64,000 bases of DNA, taken from assembly GCA_023105745.1 (NCBI GenBank), contig JALGQZ010000003.1, positions 77,598,696-77,662,695 of the forward strand, in the 5' to 3' direction. The notes under the pieces are model-generated. The model was not told the DNA's origin. It did no database searches and was given only the letters and a program-made list of their open reading frames with translations. Of this stretch, positions 42,895 through 54,898 are shown one piece after another; positions within the stretch are counted from its first letter, which is position 1; every line of letters begins with the position of its first letter. This DNA comes from Austropuccinia psidii (lineage: Eukaryota; Basidiomycota; Pucciniomycetes; Pucciniales; Sphaerophragmiaceae). The position numbers and the translations under genes are program-made.

Positions 42895-44425
42895 TGTCAC
42901 AACCATGGCAATTAACCTCCTGTAATCCATGTTCCATATCAGTGCCATATCAATCTTATGACAATTTGGCCATATCCATAATCACTGGCCAAATTGGCCC
43001 TCCCATCTTTTCTGGCCTTTTATGGTCAGTTCACTCCTGGGGCCAACCTGGCCCCTTCACTATCATCAGGCCTTTCCAGGCCATTATCTGCTTTTGGGTA
43101 CTTTCAGGTATTTTCCAGTCAACAGGGAAAATACAGCCCAAAAGCCTGTATTTGGCTTTTTAAACTTTAAATACATTTTTGTGCATTTCTGCGCATTTGG
43201 CTGTAATCAGTCCTTTTATGCCATTTTCCCAGGTAATATGGGAAATATGCCAAAAGCCCATATCAGGCCTTTTGGTGCTTAAGTGCCAGTTTTGTGCATT
43301 TTGCACATTTCTGCAAATTTTTGTGTGCTTTGGGCCAATAAAGTTTAAAAGTTGTATAAGCTGTATTTGGCCAGAAACCCAAAATTGGCCAATACACCCA
43401 GAAACACCTTGTCACCTCCAAAGTCACCCAAAACCCAATTCTCATTCTTATCCTCCTCACTCACAAACGCTTTTAGCCACTGTCACCCTTCAGCAACTCA
43501 AATTTTCATAAATGGTGTTATACACCATTCTGACCCTTTTTTCACCAGCACTCCAATGGTTCCAATATCAGAGGGGTAATTTTCCATTCCATAAGTCACC
43601 AAAGTGTCATGTCATCCAGAGGATTCATCAAGGCTCAAGGGCAAGTGTCATAATCTCAAAGACCAATGATGCCATCAAGCAATCAATGGTTATTCTCACT
43701 CGCAGTATTCCTCCAAAGGAATACTGGCTGTTCATTCTCAAGGGATATTCAAGAGGCAGTTCCAAAATCTGTTGTCAAGTGTCATTGCTCCACCAATCCA
43801 CCTTGGAAACCCAATTCATTCAGTACAGTCTTAATTCATCAAGAACCGTATTTTCCATTCATAAATCATGGGAAAATCATTCAACACAGTTCATTTCCCA
43901 ATCTGGCAAGGTATACACTCCACCAGACAATCAAAACAGCTTCCAGTATTCAATACAGGACCACTGCTGGCCTGAAGGAGTCAAGCTCTCAACTTTTCAC
44001 ATATACCAGCCTCCTTTGACCCTGGGGTATTTTCCCCCAGTTAATTAATATATTTTGATTTTATTTCATCTTTATTTATTTCATCATTTTTGGTAAGTGA
44101 ATACTGATATTATCAAGTCAGTAATTTAGCACCTTTTCTCTTTTCTTTCTTCACCTGTCAATGGATATTTGGTGGTCATATCCTTACTAATTCCATTGTT
44201 CATTTTGGCAGGTTGAAACAGTGATTAAGTACTTACTTGGTTGGCTCTTTGGCCATTTGGCTTCTCATTTCTCTTATTGCATCTCACCTTTGTACTTGCA
44301 TTCTTCTCAGAGAAATTCATTTCTTTATTTTTATTTTCTTTATTCTTTTGGAGTCTTTAAAGTGAGTTCCCTGATTTCTGAGTTCCAGGAAACTCTTGTT
44401 TTTCTATCCAAGAGGCCCTTTGACA
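42895..44425 (+). repeat. Element E 5' LTR (1531 bp)
   Basis: Starts TGTCACAACC and ends CCCTTTGACA. It shares with D the blocks CACATATACCAGCC, a C-run hairpin, AGTTAATTAA and GTGGTCATATCC, but its U3 is longer and full of GGCC palindromes instead of AATACAG. It contains short frames that are not genes. Confidence 0.85.
44039..44052 (+). promoter_or_regulatory. Self-primer candidate in E LTR, pairs with 44427-44440
   Basis: AGTTAATTAATATA is perfectly complementary to TATATTAATTAACT, one base after the LTR. It differs from D at one position on each side, in a compensating way, with the same geometry. Confidence 0.6.
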
Positions 44426-45235
44426 TTATATTAATTAACTTATAATTCCTTTTCATTCTGTTCATTCTTTCTTATAACTTCATTCACTCAACCCATTGAA
44501 AGTATGACTCTCTAATGCTTATGAACCTTATGATTTGTTGTAACCTCTCAGATTTCTCTCATTCATTCTTTATTTTTAAAATTGAAAGCTCACCCAATTT
44601 TATTTTTGTTTCTCTTTTTTAAATCTTATCTCAAATAATCAAATTTTAATTCATTCATAATTCAGGAGTAATCTTAATTTTCATTTGATTTACAAATTTT
44701 TCATCAAGTCATTCAGATACATTCTTCACATCAAGATTCATATTTGATTTCTTCTTCAAGAATTTTGATTTTTAAAGAAGAATTCGCTTGATTTTGATTT
44801 GATTGATTGATTTGACATAAATTGATATTGACCTCAAGAAAATTGATTGACCTGAAGATTTCATTGATTTTGCCAATTTTTCACATCAAGAATCTTGAAA
44901 TAAATTGATTTTGCCTCAAGAAATCATTTGGTTCATTAATTTATTTTGCAAGATTGTGATTTTGATTGATTTGACCTATTTATTTATTGACTTGAAGATT
45001 TAATTTGGATATTTATTGATTGATTTACCTCAAGATTTCATTTTTGATCCATTGACTTCAGGCTTTCATTTGATATTTAATTGATTGATTTACCTGAGGA
45101 TCTCATTTTGATTTATTAATTTTCTTCAATATTTTTATTTTGACTTTTGACTTCAAGATTTATTTCAAATTTCCTCAAGTTTTCATCTTCAAATCTTGAT
45201 TATTGTTCATTTTATTTCATTTTCATCATGAAATA
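44426..45235 (+). other. Element E 5' leader
   Basis: TTGATT/CTCAAGA-type leader without ATG from about 44533 to 45228. There, ATG-AAA-TAA ends in an overlapping TAATG whose ATG (45236) starts gag. Confidence 0.65.
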
Positions 45236-48200
45236 ATGCCCATCCAACACTCACCTCCTGCAAGGCAGACAAGATCTTAGGCCAGAACTCAAGCTGTTCT
45301 TATTCCAACTCCAAGGGCTCCTCTTGATGGAACCCCAGCAGTTCCTCAACTGAGGGCCCATTTAGACAGAGGACCAAATGCAGAAGGAAGGAAGAGTGCC
45401 AAGAAGATTAAGCTCATTCTCAGGAGTAGCTGGCGAATTACCAGAACTTTCAAGGAACACTCCCAAAGGTCCAGGTGAGAATGGTGATGAGGAGTATTCT
45501 GTGGAAGTGGAAGACTCTGATGGTACTGAAGGTGTGCCTGCTCCTGTGGGGGCATCCAAAGGTACTGGAGGGCCAACTTTAGCCAAGTTGAATCAGCCTG
45601 TCTCTCATCAGTCTGAACCATCTTTATTGGCCATCATGCAGCAAATGACTCAAACTATGGCCAACCTTCAAGAATGTAAGATGTGACTATGAAACTGATG
45701 ATAAGATTACTATTAATCAACAGTACTATGTCTGTTCTTATGAAATATAATAATAAAATATTATTATAACCACAATTAAATAATTAAATAATTATTTCTT
45801 TCTTGTGTTAAGCACTACTAGTGATTTTAACAGTGAGCAAGTAATTGTCTACAAGAATCAATAACAAGAAGAATTTAATAATAAAAAATTCTTTTATTAA
45901 AATAATAAAATTATTTTAATATATAATTATCTTTTGCAAGAATAATTATAAAGATAATCCTTGAAGGGAACTATTACTAGAGAAAAGCTTTAAGAATTAA
46001 CAATAAATGACTCACTAATACTCCAAAGAACTTATTGATAGATAAAAGTAGAGAAATTTGACGTAGAATTGTGGATTTGAGAGATCAAAATGATTTATAG
46101 CAGGATTACAACAATATATAGTTGGATTCTATGACTTCACGTCTTTCTGATTGATTCTGAAAGATTTAAAACACTTAAGAATAGTTTGACTAATACTTAC
46201 TTGTTGGTAACAATGATATAAAATGATATTAAGATGATGATGCGGAAAAAACAGCAAGAGAAGGCCTCTTTTAAGTCAACAAAAGCTCACAGAGGCGTGC
46301 CATGGAGCAAACTGCAAAACCAGTGGGTGAGAAAGCATTAAAACCTTTTGGATTAGTACTTACATCATCTGTTGTCACGTAAAATTGTCATAATTGCTTA
46401 ATTGATGCTTTTACGTGACTACCAACCCCAATATGGTTAAGAATAAAAGGAGTAAAATTTGTAAATCTTCTTTTATTCCAATATAATCATTGATTTCCCA
46501 AAGTCATCAATGTTATTGACAATTTCATCACAGGTTCTATTTACTGTGAATTTTTGAAGATTCAGTGTTTCACGTAGAATACCCAAAAATGGACTGTAAG
46601 TAAAACTTTTATTTTACTAGTAGAACTGTATTTCTGGTTGTACCATAGTTAATACAGTTTTCAATTGGTCCTGAAAGTTTCAGAAAGATTCATTAAGATT
46701 TGTATTTTTAATGAATTTTTGAAGTTTTTACCTCATTTCTACGTAGAATTGCAAATATCAGTGTTTGACTGGTTGTTATGAGGTAAATCAATGGATACTA
46801 GTCCAAAAAGGGTTTTAATTACTCTTTTGGGGTTTATCCATGGAAAGTCATTAGTAATTGACATGGTTACAGGAGTGTAAGTAGCTTTTTACCTCCTTGG
46901 CACGTCAAAATAGTAGGTTATTTGCTATTTTCTGGTGTTTTACAGTAGTTGTAACTTGGTAACCAAGTTCCCAAAGAGGTTTAGTTTACCAATTGGGTCA
47001 AGATAAGCCATGGAACCAAGCTGTGGAGCTATCCACGCCTCTGGGGTCTCAGAAGTTGGGTACCCTGGCTCTCTTTGATGTCTTTTGTCCCCCTTGCTTA
47101 TTTTTCACGTAAAAATAGAAATTTAAGCTTCAAGTGAGATATCCACTATGGGTGTACCAAAAGTGCATGTAAGAATACCATAATATTAAGTGCTCAAAAC
47201 ATGTATAACACTATTCTTAGTGTATATGTAACATGGGATTTCTCACTTTCCCATTATTTTGGCGTAAAATCAAGAAAAACAAAAATTTTCACGGATCTTT
47301 TATGTGGTATTAATGATGTGGTGTTGAAGTATTTTCCATATTACCACCTCAAGGAGTTAATTTGAGCTTATTCACTCTATGGAGCTACCCTAGGTGAATT
47401 TTTGTGTAGAATCCAAATCTGGCCTTAAATCCATGGATTTACTTACTCAATAAAAAGTTATTCATTTTTTTCTGAAATCAAAAATGATGAATTTTGAATA
47501 TATGCATGATTTATGAGTTATGTATAATTCAAAATTTCTTTTTAAGATGATTGTGGCCTACTTGGGTATGTAAAATATACCTCAAGGCTCACAAAGCAGC
47601 CTCATCCTCTGAAGCATCAAGACCACAAGCCTTCAAGACTCCATCTATGAAGGCACCAGAATGCGTTGATGGGCCTCAGCCCTTCAAAGTTAGAAGTTTC
47701 ATTCAGTCTTGTCAATTGATTTTTCATAATGATCCAGAAAATCTCTCTCAATACAAAAAGAAAGTTCTCTATGCCACTTACTTTCTCATTGGAAGGGCTG
47801 CAGAATGGATTGAGCCTCATCTTTCCAATCTCACCAATAAAGACTCAAGTTAACTTCCCAATTCTTGGAACTTATTTCAATCCCAACTCTTTACTTTATT
47901 TGGGGACCCAAATGCATTTAGAAAAGCTGAAGCAGAGTTGGATTCTCTAAAAATGAAAGAAGGTGGCCATGTTTTTTTATACATAGCCAATTTCAGAAGT
48001 TTGGTTTCAACAATTGGAGATTGGGGTGAAAGGGCTCATATTCATCATTTCAGGAAGGGATTTCCATCCAGGATTTTGGATCAATTGGCCTCCCATCCTT
48101 CAAGAATTGACTCACTTCAAGACTTAATGGAGATTACCCTGGAGCTTGAAACCAGGTATCATGAGAGGCAAAATGAAAAGAGTCACCATCAGGAGATCAA

Positions 48201-48477
48201 TCCAGAAGCCTCAAAGTCAAATTCTTCTCATCCCCAAAATTCTTCAAGCTCAAGTCAAAAGAAAAAGAAGGGTTTTAATTTTCAAAAAAGGGAAAAGCCC
48301 CATTCTTCCTTGCTGAATAAGGAATTCAAGTGGTTAGGTTCTGAAAAAGAAAGAAGAATCAAGGAGGGCTTATGTACCTATTGTGGTGGGAAGAATAGTC
48401 TTGAGTCCAGTTTCAAAAGGCCTCAAAGCCAGCTTACCCAGCTTTCAGGCAAATTTCCCAGCCAGGGAAAAGCCTGA
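45236..48477 (+). pseudogene. Element E gag, broken and split by solo LTR C3
   Basis: Starts MPIQHSPPARQTRS at 45236. A TAG follows at 45278-45280, and a frameshift near 45380-45420 moves the reading to the frame covering 45378-45674 (SSFSGVAGELP...MANLQ). After C3, gag resumes at 47594 (KAPECVDG, FHNDPENLS, GRAAEWIEPHL). A TAA at 47851-47853 is followed by the rest (FGDPNAFRKAE, GDWGERAHIHHF) to 48477. The zinc knuckle has lost its His and last Cys (CTYCGGKNSLESS). The slippery heptamer before the stop remains. Not functional. Confidence 0.88.
45675..47593 (-). repeat. Solo LTR C3 (family C, 1919 bp)
   Basis: Reverse complement of C1 and C2, from TGTAAGATGTGAC to CTCAAGGCTCACA. Flanked by AAGAA (45670-45674) and AAGCA (47594-47598), a target duplication with one substitution; AAGCA fits the gag reading. 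It keeps most CpGs that C4 has lost. Confidence 0.92.
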
Positions 48478-48509
48478 GTGAAGATCATGTTGTGTTAAAT
48501 GGTCTTCAC
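48465..48509 (+). promoter_or_regulatory. -1 frameshift signal at the E gag/pol junction
   Basis: GGGAAAA (48465-48471), gag stop 48475-48477, and a stem GTGAAGATC (48478-48486) pairing with GGTCTTCAC (48501-48509) around a 14-nt loop. Same geometry as D, with base-pair changes on both strands of the stem. Confidence 0.72.
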
Positions 48510-51500
48510 TGTTTTCCATCCAGAGAACAATTGTGCATTCTGAATACTGGTGTGAAAAACTCTCTTAAATTCTTTGTTTTTTCTTCCCTCTCTAATGTGT
48601 TTTACAGTATTCTCATCGATTATGGTGCTACCAACTCATTTATTGCAAAGAGGTTTGCTCACAAGTATTCTTTGACCATGTCAGAAGTCCCAGAGAAGAT
48701 TCCTCCTATCATTCTTGACTCCTGTGAGTCTCCTTCTTTATTTGTGACTCACCATACTAAATATATGGTTGAGCTTGTTTCTTTCCCAAGCTTTGAATGG
48801 GACTTTTTAGTCATTGATACTCCCAAGGGAGAAGACCTCATAACGGGCTTTGACTTTCTAAATAATTTTAATCCATCTATTGATTGGAGGCAAGGGCTGA
48901 TCACCTTTAATGCTGATCATAAGGTCTATTATGATCCTTCAAAATCTTTCAGTAATGACTTTTCTTCTGCCAAATCATGGGCAGATCTGGTTGGTGATTC
49001 TAGAGCACCATCATTTACATCTTCTTTCCATATTCCTTCCCTTAATTCCCATCAGTCATTGCTATCATCTAGAGATGAAGTCTTCAAAGAGATTCAAGAT
49101 GTTGGAGAAGATAATTCTGTATCTTCACTTCATCTCTTCTTTGGGAATATGTACCTTCCTCCTTCATCTTTTCATGACTTCCTGGAGGAGTTGTGGGATG
49201 AAGAGGAAGAGCCAGAAGATATAGAAACCATTATGAAGGTTGTTCCTTCTGTTTATCACCAGTACTTGGATGTATTCTCCAAGGTGAAAGCAGGGAAACC
49301 TCCTCCTCACCGGGTCTGTGATCATCATATTGAGCTGGAGGGGTCTCTACCTCCAGCTGGGGTGATCTACTCTTTATCAAACCAAGAGTCAAATACACTC
49401 AGGGACTAAATTTCAGAGAATGTAGAAAAGGGTTTCATCCGGCCAAGCTCCTTTTCAACAGGACCACCTGTCCTCTTTGTCAAAAGGAAAGATGGTGGCC
49501 CCCGTTTGTGTGTTGATTACTGCAAACTCAATGCTGTTACTAGAAAGAACAAGTATCCTGTTCCTCCTATGAATCAGCTCCTTACTGTTCTCAATGGTTC
49601 TTCTATGTTCTCAAAGATTGATTTGCATGGTGCATATAACCTGCTCAGAATCAAGGAGGGTGATGAACATTTGACATGTTTTAGAACTAAATATGGCATC
49701 TATGAGTATTTGGGTATGCCATTTGGGCTCACCAATGCTCCTGCTTCCTTTCAAAATCTTGTCAATGATATCTTTCAAGATCTTCTTGATTTTTATGATG
49801 TGGTTTATTTGGATGAAATTGGGGTCTTTTTCAAATCTGAGGAAGAACATGTCACTCATGTTTCCACTGTTCTTTCCAGACTCAGAGCCAATAACCTCTT
49901 TTCTAAGGCCTCTAAGTGCCTGTTTCATGTTTCTAGTGTAGAGTTTTCGGGTTATGTTGTTTCTTCTGAAGGCATCACGATGGACCAAGCAAAAGTTCAT
50001 CAAATTCTCAATTGGCCACCTCCAAGAAACCTCAAGGCTCTTCAATCATTCCTTGGCTTTGCCAATGTTTACCGCTGTTTCATCAAAGATTATTCAAAGA
50101 AGATTAGTTCACTCACAAGTTTCCTCAAGAAAGATTCCCATTTTCCCCTCAATGAGGAAGCTCTTAGACAGTTTCATCAACTCAGAGAGGCATTCACCAT
50201 TGCTCCAATCCTTTCTCACTTTGATCCTTCTCTACCCATCATTGTAGAGACTGATGCATCAGATTATGCCTTGGGTGCTGTACTGAGTCAGATTTCTGAC
50301 TCAGGAAAACATCAAATTGAATTTGATAGCCACAAGCTTCTCCCAGCTGAGCTCAATTATGATATTCATGACAAGGAACTCTTTGGCATAGTCTGGGCTC
50401 TCAAGTGCTGGAGAGCTTTTCTCCTTTCACTTTCTTCCTCTTTTGAAGTACTCACTGATCATTCCTCACTTCAATATTTTATGTAATCAAAGATTCTCAC
50501 TCACCGTCAATCCCGCTGGGCTGAATTTCTCTCTGAGTTCCACTTTTCAATCACCTACCACCATGGCCGCTTGGCTACCCTTCCAGATGCATTGTCACAT
50601 TGGGACAACATTTACCCAGAGAGGGGGGAAGATTTCATCAGCAAGAATCCAATTAATTATCAAAAAATAATCAAGCAAGATGAAATTCAAGCCTCAAAAT
50701 TCTTTGCAGTCAAGGTGGAAGCATTTTCAAATTTTATTGAATCAATTCAGAAGGCATTATGGCAAGACTATCAATATAGAAGTATTCTCCAACATTGGGG
50801 TAAAGGTAAATTTGTCTAAGATTATTCTCTTGATTCCTCTTCCCAACTTCTTCTGTTCAATAATCAGGTGGTGGTCCCAAATGACACCACAATTCAACTC
50901 AGCATACTTCAAAAAAGGAATGACTCTCCTCTAGCTGGACACCCTGGCCAAGAGAAGACCCTCAAACTTGTCAAGCGGGATTTCACTGGTCTGGCATGAC
51001 TCAATTTATCAAGGATTATGTATCATCCTTTCAAAAGTGCTCAAGAAACAAAAATATTCACCACAAGAGGTTTGGACTCCTCAAACCTGTTCCAATTCCA
51101 AATGCTCCTTGGATTTTTCTTTCAATGAATTTCATCACTCAATTTCCACTTTCCAATTCATTTGACTCAATCCTTGTCACAGTGGACAGATTCTCAAAAA
51201 TGGCAGTTTTTATTGCAACAATCTCTTCAATAACTTCATTATATTTGGCCCATTTATTCATCAATAATATTTTCTCAAAGCATGGCCTTCCTTCAAAAAT
51301 TGTTAGTGATAGAGATTTTCTTTTTTTTTCTTACTTTTGGACCAAAGTTTGTCAGCAGCTCAAGATTTCAAGAGATCTTTCAACTGCTTACCATCCAGAA
51401 ACTGATGGACAGACAGAGGGGGTAAATCAGATACTAGAACAGTACCTTTGGATGTATGTCAGTTATTGTCAAGATGATTGGAAAACCTGGCTCCCTTTGG

Positions 51501-51700
51501 CTGAATTTGCCTACAATAACTCTGACCACTCTTCAACAAAACAATCACCATTTTTTACTGTTTATGGAAGAGATCCACATTTTGACTCAGTTCACATTAC
51601 TCAAGATACTCCTTCTGGAAAGTTATCAACAAAACTCCAATCAGTACAGCAAGATGTCAAGAGAGAACTTGAAGTTGCCATAAACAGGTTTAAGCGGTAT
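48492..51700 (+). pseudogene. Element E pol, decayed
   Basis: Order: protease, reverse transcriptase, RNase H, integrase. Stops lie at 49407-49409, 50484-50486 and 50817-50819, and a one-base loss near 50981-50986 moves integrase to another frame (open 50996-51745). Key residues are lost. Protease DSG reads DYG (48618), reverse transcriptase YLDD reads YLDE (about 49810), the first integrase zinc His reads Asn (NDSPLAGH), and the first integrase catalytic Asp reads Asn (51128). The remaining integrase motifs VSDRDF and DGQTEGV are visible. The coding sequence stops at 51700, where the D2 LTR interrupts it; the last 15 codons of the open frame belong to that LTR. Confidence 0.88.
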
Positions 51701-52424
51701 TGTCACAGCCATGGAGACAGGAAGGGCATTACCACTCAATACTAATGGTAAATCTCTCAACACCTAATCAGCAAGGGGTTTCATGGAAGATTCACCAAAT
51801 ACAGTTTCAAACCCCAATACAGCTCAATACAGGCAAATCCCAAATACAGGATTCACCAAATGCAGGCCTGTCCTCAATACAGGTGCAAATACCTGTATTG
51901 ATTCAAATATCTGCATTGGGTACACCAATACAGTTTCACATTTCCAATACAGGTTTCTCAATCATACAATCATGGTTTCTCAACACTCAAACACCACGCT
52001 GGCAATTTTTCACATATACCAGCCCCTTTCACCCACCTGGGGGTTTTTCCCCCAGTTAATAAAAATATTGGATTTATTATTTAATATTATTTTATTTCTC
52101 ATTAAGAAATATTATTTTATTAATTATTAAGTTAGTCTTTGCCTTCCCTCACCTTTTCAGTAGAGTCCTGGTGGCCATATCCTTTATTAATCCTTTTCTC
52201 TTTTCTGAACAGGTTGAAACAGTGGTACAGGACTATTTGTGGTTGGCTCTTTATTATTGCTTTTGTTTTTCTCTCATATCTTTTAATGCTTATTATTTTA
52301 TGACTAGGAATTAATCCTCTGATTTCATTACTCTTATCAATTGAGTATTTTATTCTGAGCCCTCCATAAGTAAGTCTTTTCACTGAGTGCCAGGCCCTCT
52401 TCATTTGGAAGAGCCCCTGTGACA
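51701..52424 (+). repeat. Element D2 5' LTR (724 bp)
   Basis: TGTCACAGCC to CCTGTGACA, similar to the D LTR with its AATACAG cluster, CACATATACCAGCC and the CTGGGGG/CCCCCAG hairpin. The self-primer pair (52054-52067 with 52426-52439) keeps 13 of 14 pairs, one of them G-T. Confidence 0.9.
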
Positions 52425-53231
52425 TTATTTTAATTAATTCATAATTGTTTCTTTTCCTCATTCATTCTTATTCATTTCTCTCATTCTCAATTATGATTTT
52501 TTCATGATTTTATGATTTTTATGATTTCATTATTTCTCATCAATTTTCATCTCATTCATTTCATTCAAATGAAAATTGATTCTCTTTCTCATTCCAAAAA
52601 TTTGCTGACCATTTCATTTTCTTCTTAATTCTCAATCAAATTTCATTTTCATTTTCATTTTCTGTCTGAATTCAGGTTATTTGATCAGTTCTATTGATTG
52701 GAATTTGGGATTAATTGATTCATCATTTCAGGAGTTTATTTAATTGGGGTTATCATTGTTGATTTGACATTCTCAAGAATTATTGATTGATTGATCCGAT
52801 TATTCAAGAAATTGACTTTACCTCAAGACTCTGATTTGATTTAATTGATTTATCTGATTTGATCCCTCAAGATAGCTGATCTATCCTCAAGATTTGATTT
52901 AATTGATTGATTTGAATTTGATTCCTCAAGAAAATTGAATTGACTTTTGAGGATATTGATTGAATTCCTCAAGACACATTTGATTTGATTTTGAATTGAC
53001 TTGACTTATTTGACTTGATTTATTCATTGACTTGATTTATTTTATTGATTGAAATTGATTATTCATAAGAATTTGACTTTGTAATCTTCACTCTTAAAGA
53101 TTTATTCATATTGATTCACTTCAAGACTATTGAATCAATTTCACAAGTTCATCAAGATTTTCATTTGATTGTTTTTGGTCAAGCCTTGTTTTTTAAAAAG
53201 TATCATCAAGTTTTATACTCTTTCTTCAATA
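52425..53231 (+). other. Element D2 5' leader
   Basis: Same TTGATT/CTCAAGA leader as D. No ATG seen from about 52571 to the gag ATG at 53232. Confidence 0.65.
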
Positions 53232-53799
53232 ATGCCAGTTAAGCATAGCCCCCCAGCCAAGAATACAAGATCTCAAAGACATCAAGCTGTTCTCACTCCT
53301 ACAGCAAGGGCTTCTCTTGACCGCACACCAAAAGTTCATCAACTGAGTGCAAACTTGGAAAGAGGACCACAAATGGAAGGAGAAAAACCCTCCAGAAGAG
53401 GAGCTGTGAATTCGAGAAGATCAAGATCATTCTCCGGCTTGTTGGGTGGCTATCCAAGAGTTCCTCAAGGTCCTAGAAGAAGATTAGGGGAAGCTGAAGA
53501 TGAAGAGGGGGAGGAGTCTGAAGAAACTGAAGTAGCAGCTGCCTTGGCAGGTGCCCCTGAGGCTTCTGAAGCTCCAAATCTAGCCCTTTCTAATCAACCT
53601 CTTGTCTCTCAAGCTGAACCAAATTTTCTCAAAATAATGGAGCAGATGACTCAATTCATGGGTCAACTCACTCAAGCAGTTGCCCCAAGGGACACTTCAA
53701 AAGCCCCAGCATTCAAGACTCCATCAATGAAGGCACCTGATTCTTTTGATGGTACTAAAGCTTATAAATTGAGAGGATTTATTCAAACTTGTCAATTAA

Positions 53800-54274
53800 T
53801 AAAAGAATAGAACCTACTATCTTATTACTTTCTTCATCTTAGCGTTATGACGTTGTAAATACTTCATTCAAGCAGTTGTGCTAAACTTATCTCAGACAAC
53901 TCTTGTCTGAGAATTATTCCTATTACCTTTGATAAGTGTATCGTGTGAAGATGAAGTCCCTCATGAGACGACTATCTTGATGTCTATATAAGACTCCTCT
54001 TTGTAGCTACTTTAATCCTCATCTTGTTTGTCGTCTCTTTATTTTACTACTAGGTTCAATAGTGTCTCCCCTGTTCCTGATATTGGCTAAGACTAACAAT
54101 AGTCCTGCCTCCTTAAGGTCTCTACTTGTTATTTGTCACTGTTATATTTTCTTTGAAATCTCATGTTGTTTGTCATCTCTTTATTTTACTACTAGGTTCG
54201 GGAGTGTCTCCCCTGTTCCTGATATTGGCTAAGACTAACAATAGTCCTGCCTCCTTAAGCCCTATTTTCTTTCA
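53800..54274 (+). repeat. Copia LTR1 (475 bp)
   Basis: Same length and structure as LTR3, with two direct copies of a block around GTGTCTCCCCTGTTCCTG separated by about 140 bp. Confidence 0.85.
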
Positions 54275-54452
54275 ATTAATTTTCCATAATGACCCAGCAA
54301 ACTTCTAACTAGAACAACAATCTCTCAATCTTAAATACATCCCTACGTCAAAGATGCCAGCAGACCTATTTACTAAAAACATTCCCCTAAATAAAGCATT
54401 ATCTCACCTTAAATGTATCTTCTCTTCTCCCGAATTAACAAGTATGGGGGAG
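54275..54452 (+). other. Junction: D2 gag flank fused to copia 3' fragment
   Basis: 54275-54306 equals the gag sequence after LTR3 (59313 onward). At 54306-54308 it switches to copia sequence equivalent to 58693-58837 (end of RNase H region and polypurine tract), leading into LTR2. The two sides share only a base or two at the joint. Confidence 0.8.
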
Positions 54453-54849
54453 TAAAAGAATAGAACCTACTATCTTATTACTTTCTTCATCTTAGAGTTA
54501 TTACGTTGTAAATACTTCATTTAAGCAGTTGTGCTAAACTTATCTCAGACAACTCTTGTCTGAGAATTATTCCTATTACCTTTGATAAGTGTATCGTGTG
54601 AAGATGAAGTCCCTAATGAGATGACTATCTTGATGTCTATGTAAGACTCCTCTTTGTAGCTACTTTAATCCTCATCTTGTTTGGCGTCTCTTTATTTTAC
54701 TACTAGGTTCAATAGTGTCTCCCCTGTTCCTGATATTGGCTAAGACTAACAATAGGCCTGCCTCCTTAAGGTTTGATAGTGCCTCCCCTGTTCCTGATAT
54801 TGGCTAAGACTAACAATATTCCTGCCTCCTTAAGCCCTATTTTCTTTCA
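54453..54849 (+). repeat. Copia LTR2 (397 bp), 5' LTR of the full-length copy
   Basis: Shorter than LTR1 and LTR3. The two repeat blocks are nearly adjacent because the segment between them is missing. Confidence 0.85.
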
Positions 54850-54850
54850 G

Positions 54851-54864
54851 ATTATGAGACCGGG
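54851..54864 (+). other. Copia primer-binding site, initiator tRNA-Met half-molecule type
   Basis: ATTATGAGACCGGG, one base after LTR2. TTATGAG is the complement of the initiator tRNA anticodon loop CUCAUAA, the known priming mode of Drosophila copia. Confidence 0.6.
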
Positions 54865-54898
54865 TCTCTAAAATACAGAACACAGATAAATAGAACAC

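Larger units (their letters stand above)
42895..51700 (+). mobile_element. Element E, inactive Ty3/Gypsy chromovirus truncated at its 3' end
   Basis: 5' LTR, leader, gag and most of pol. Ends inside the integrase tail (AINRFKRY) where the D2 5' LTR begins. Solo LTR C3 splits its gag. Multiple stops and frameshifts, and lost catalytic residues. Confidence 0.88.
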
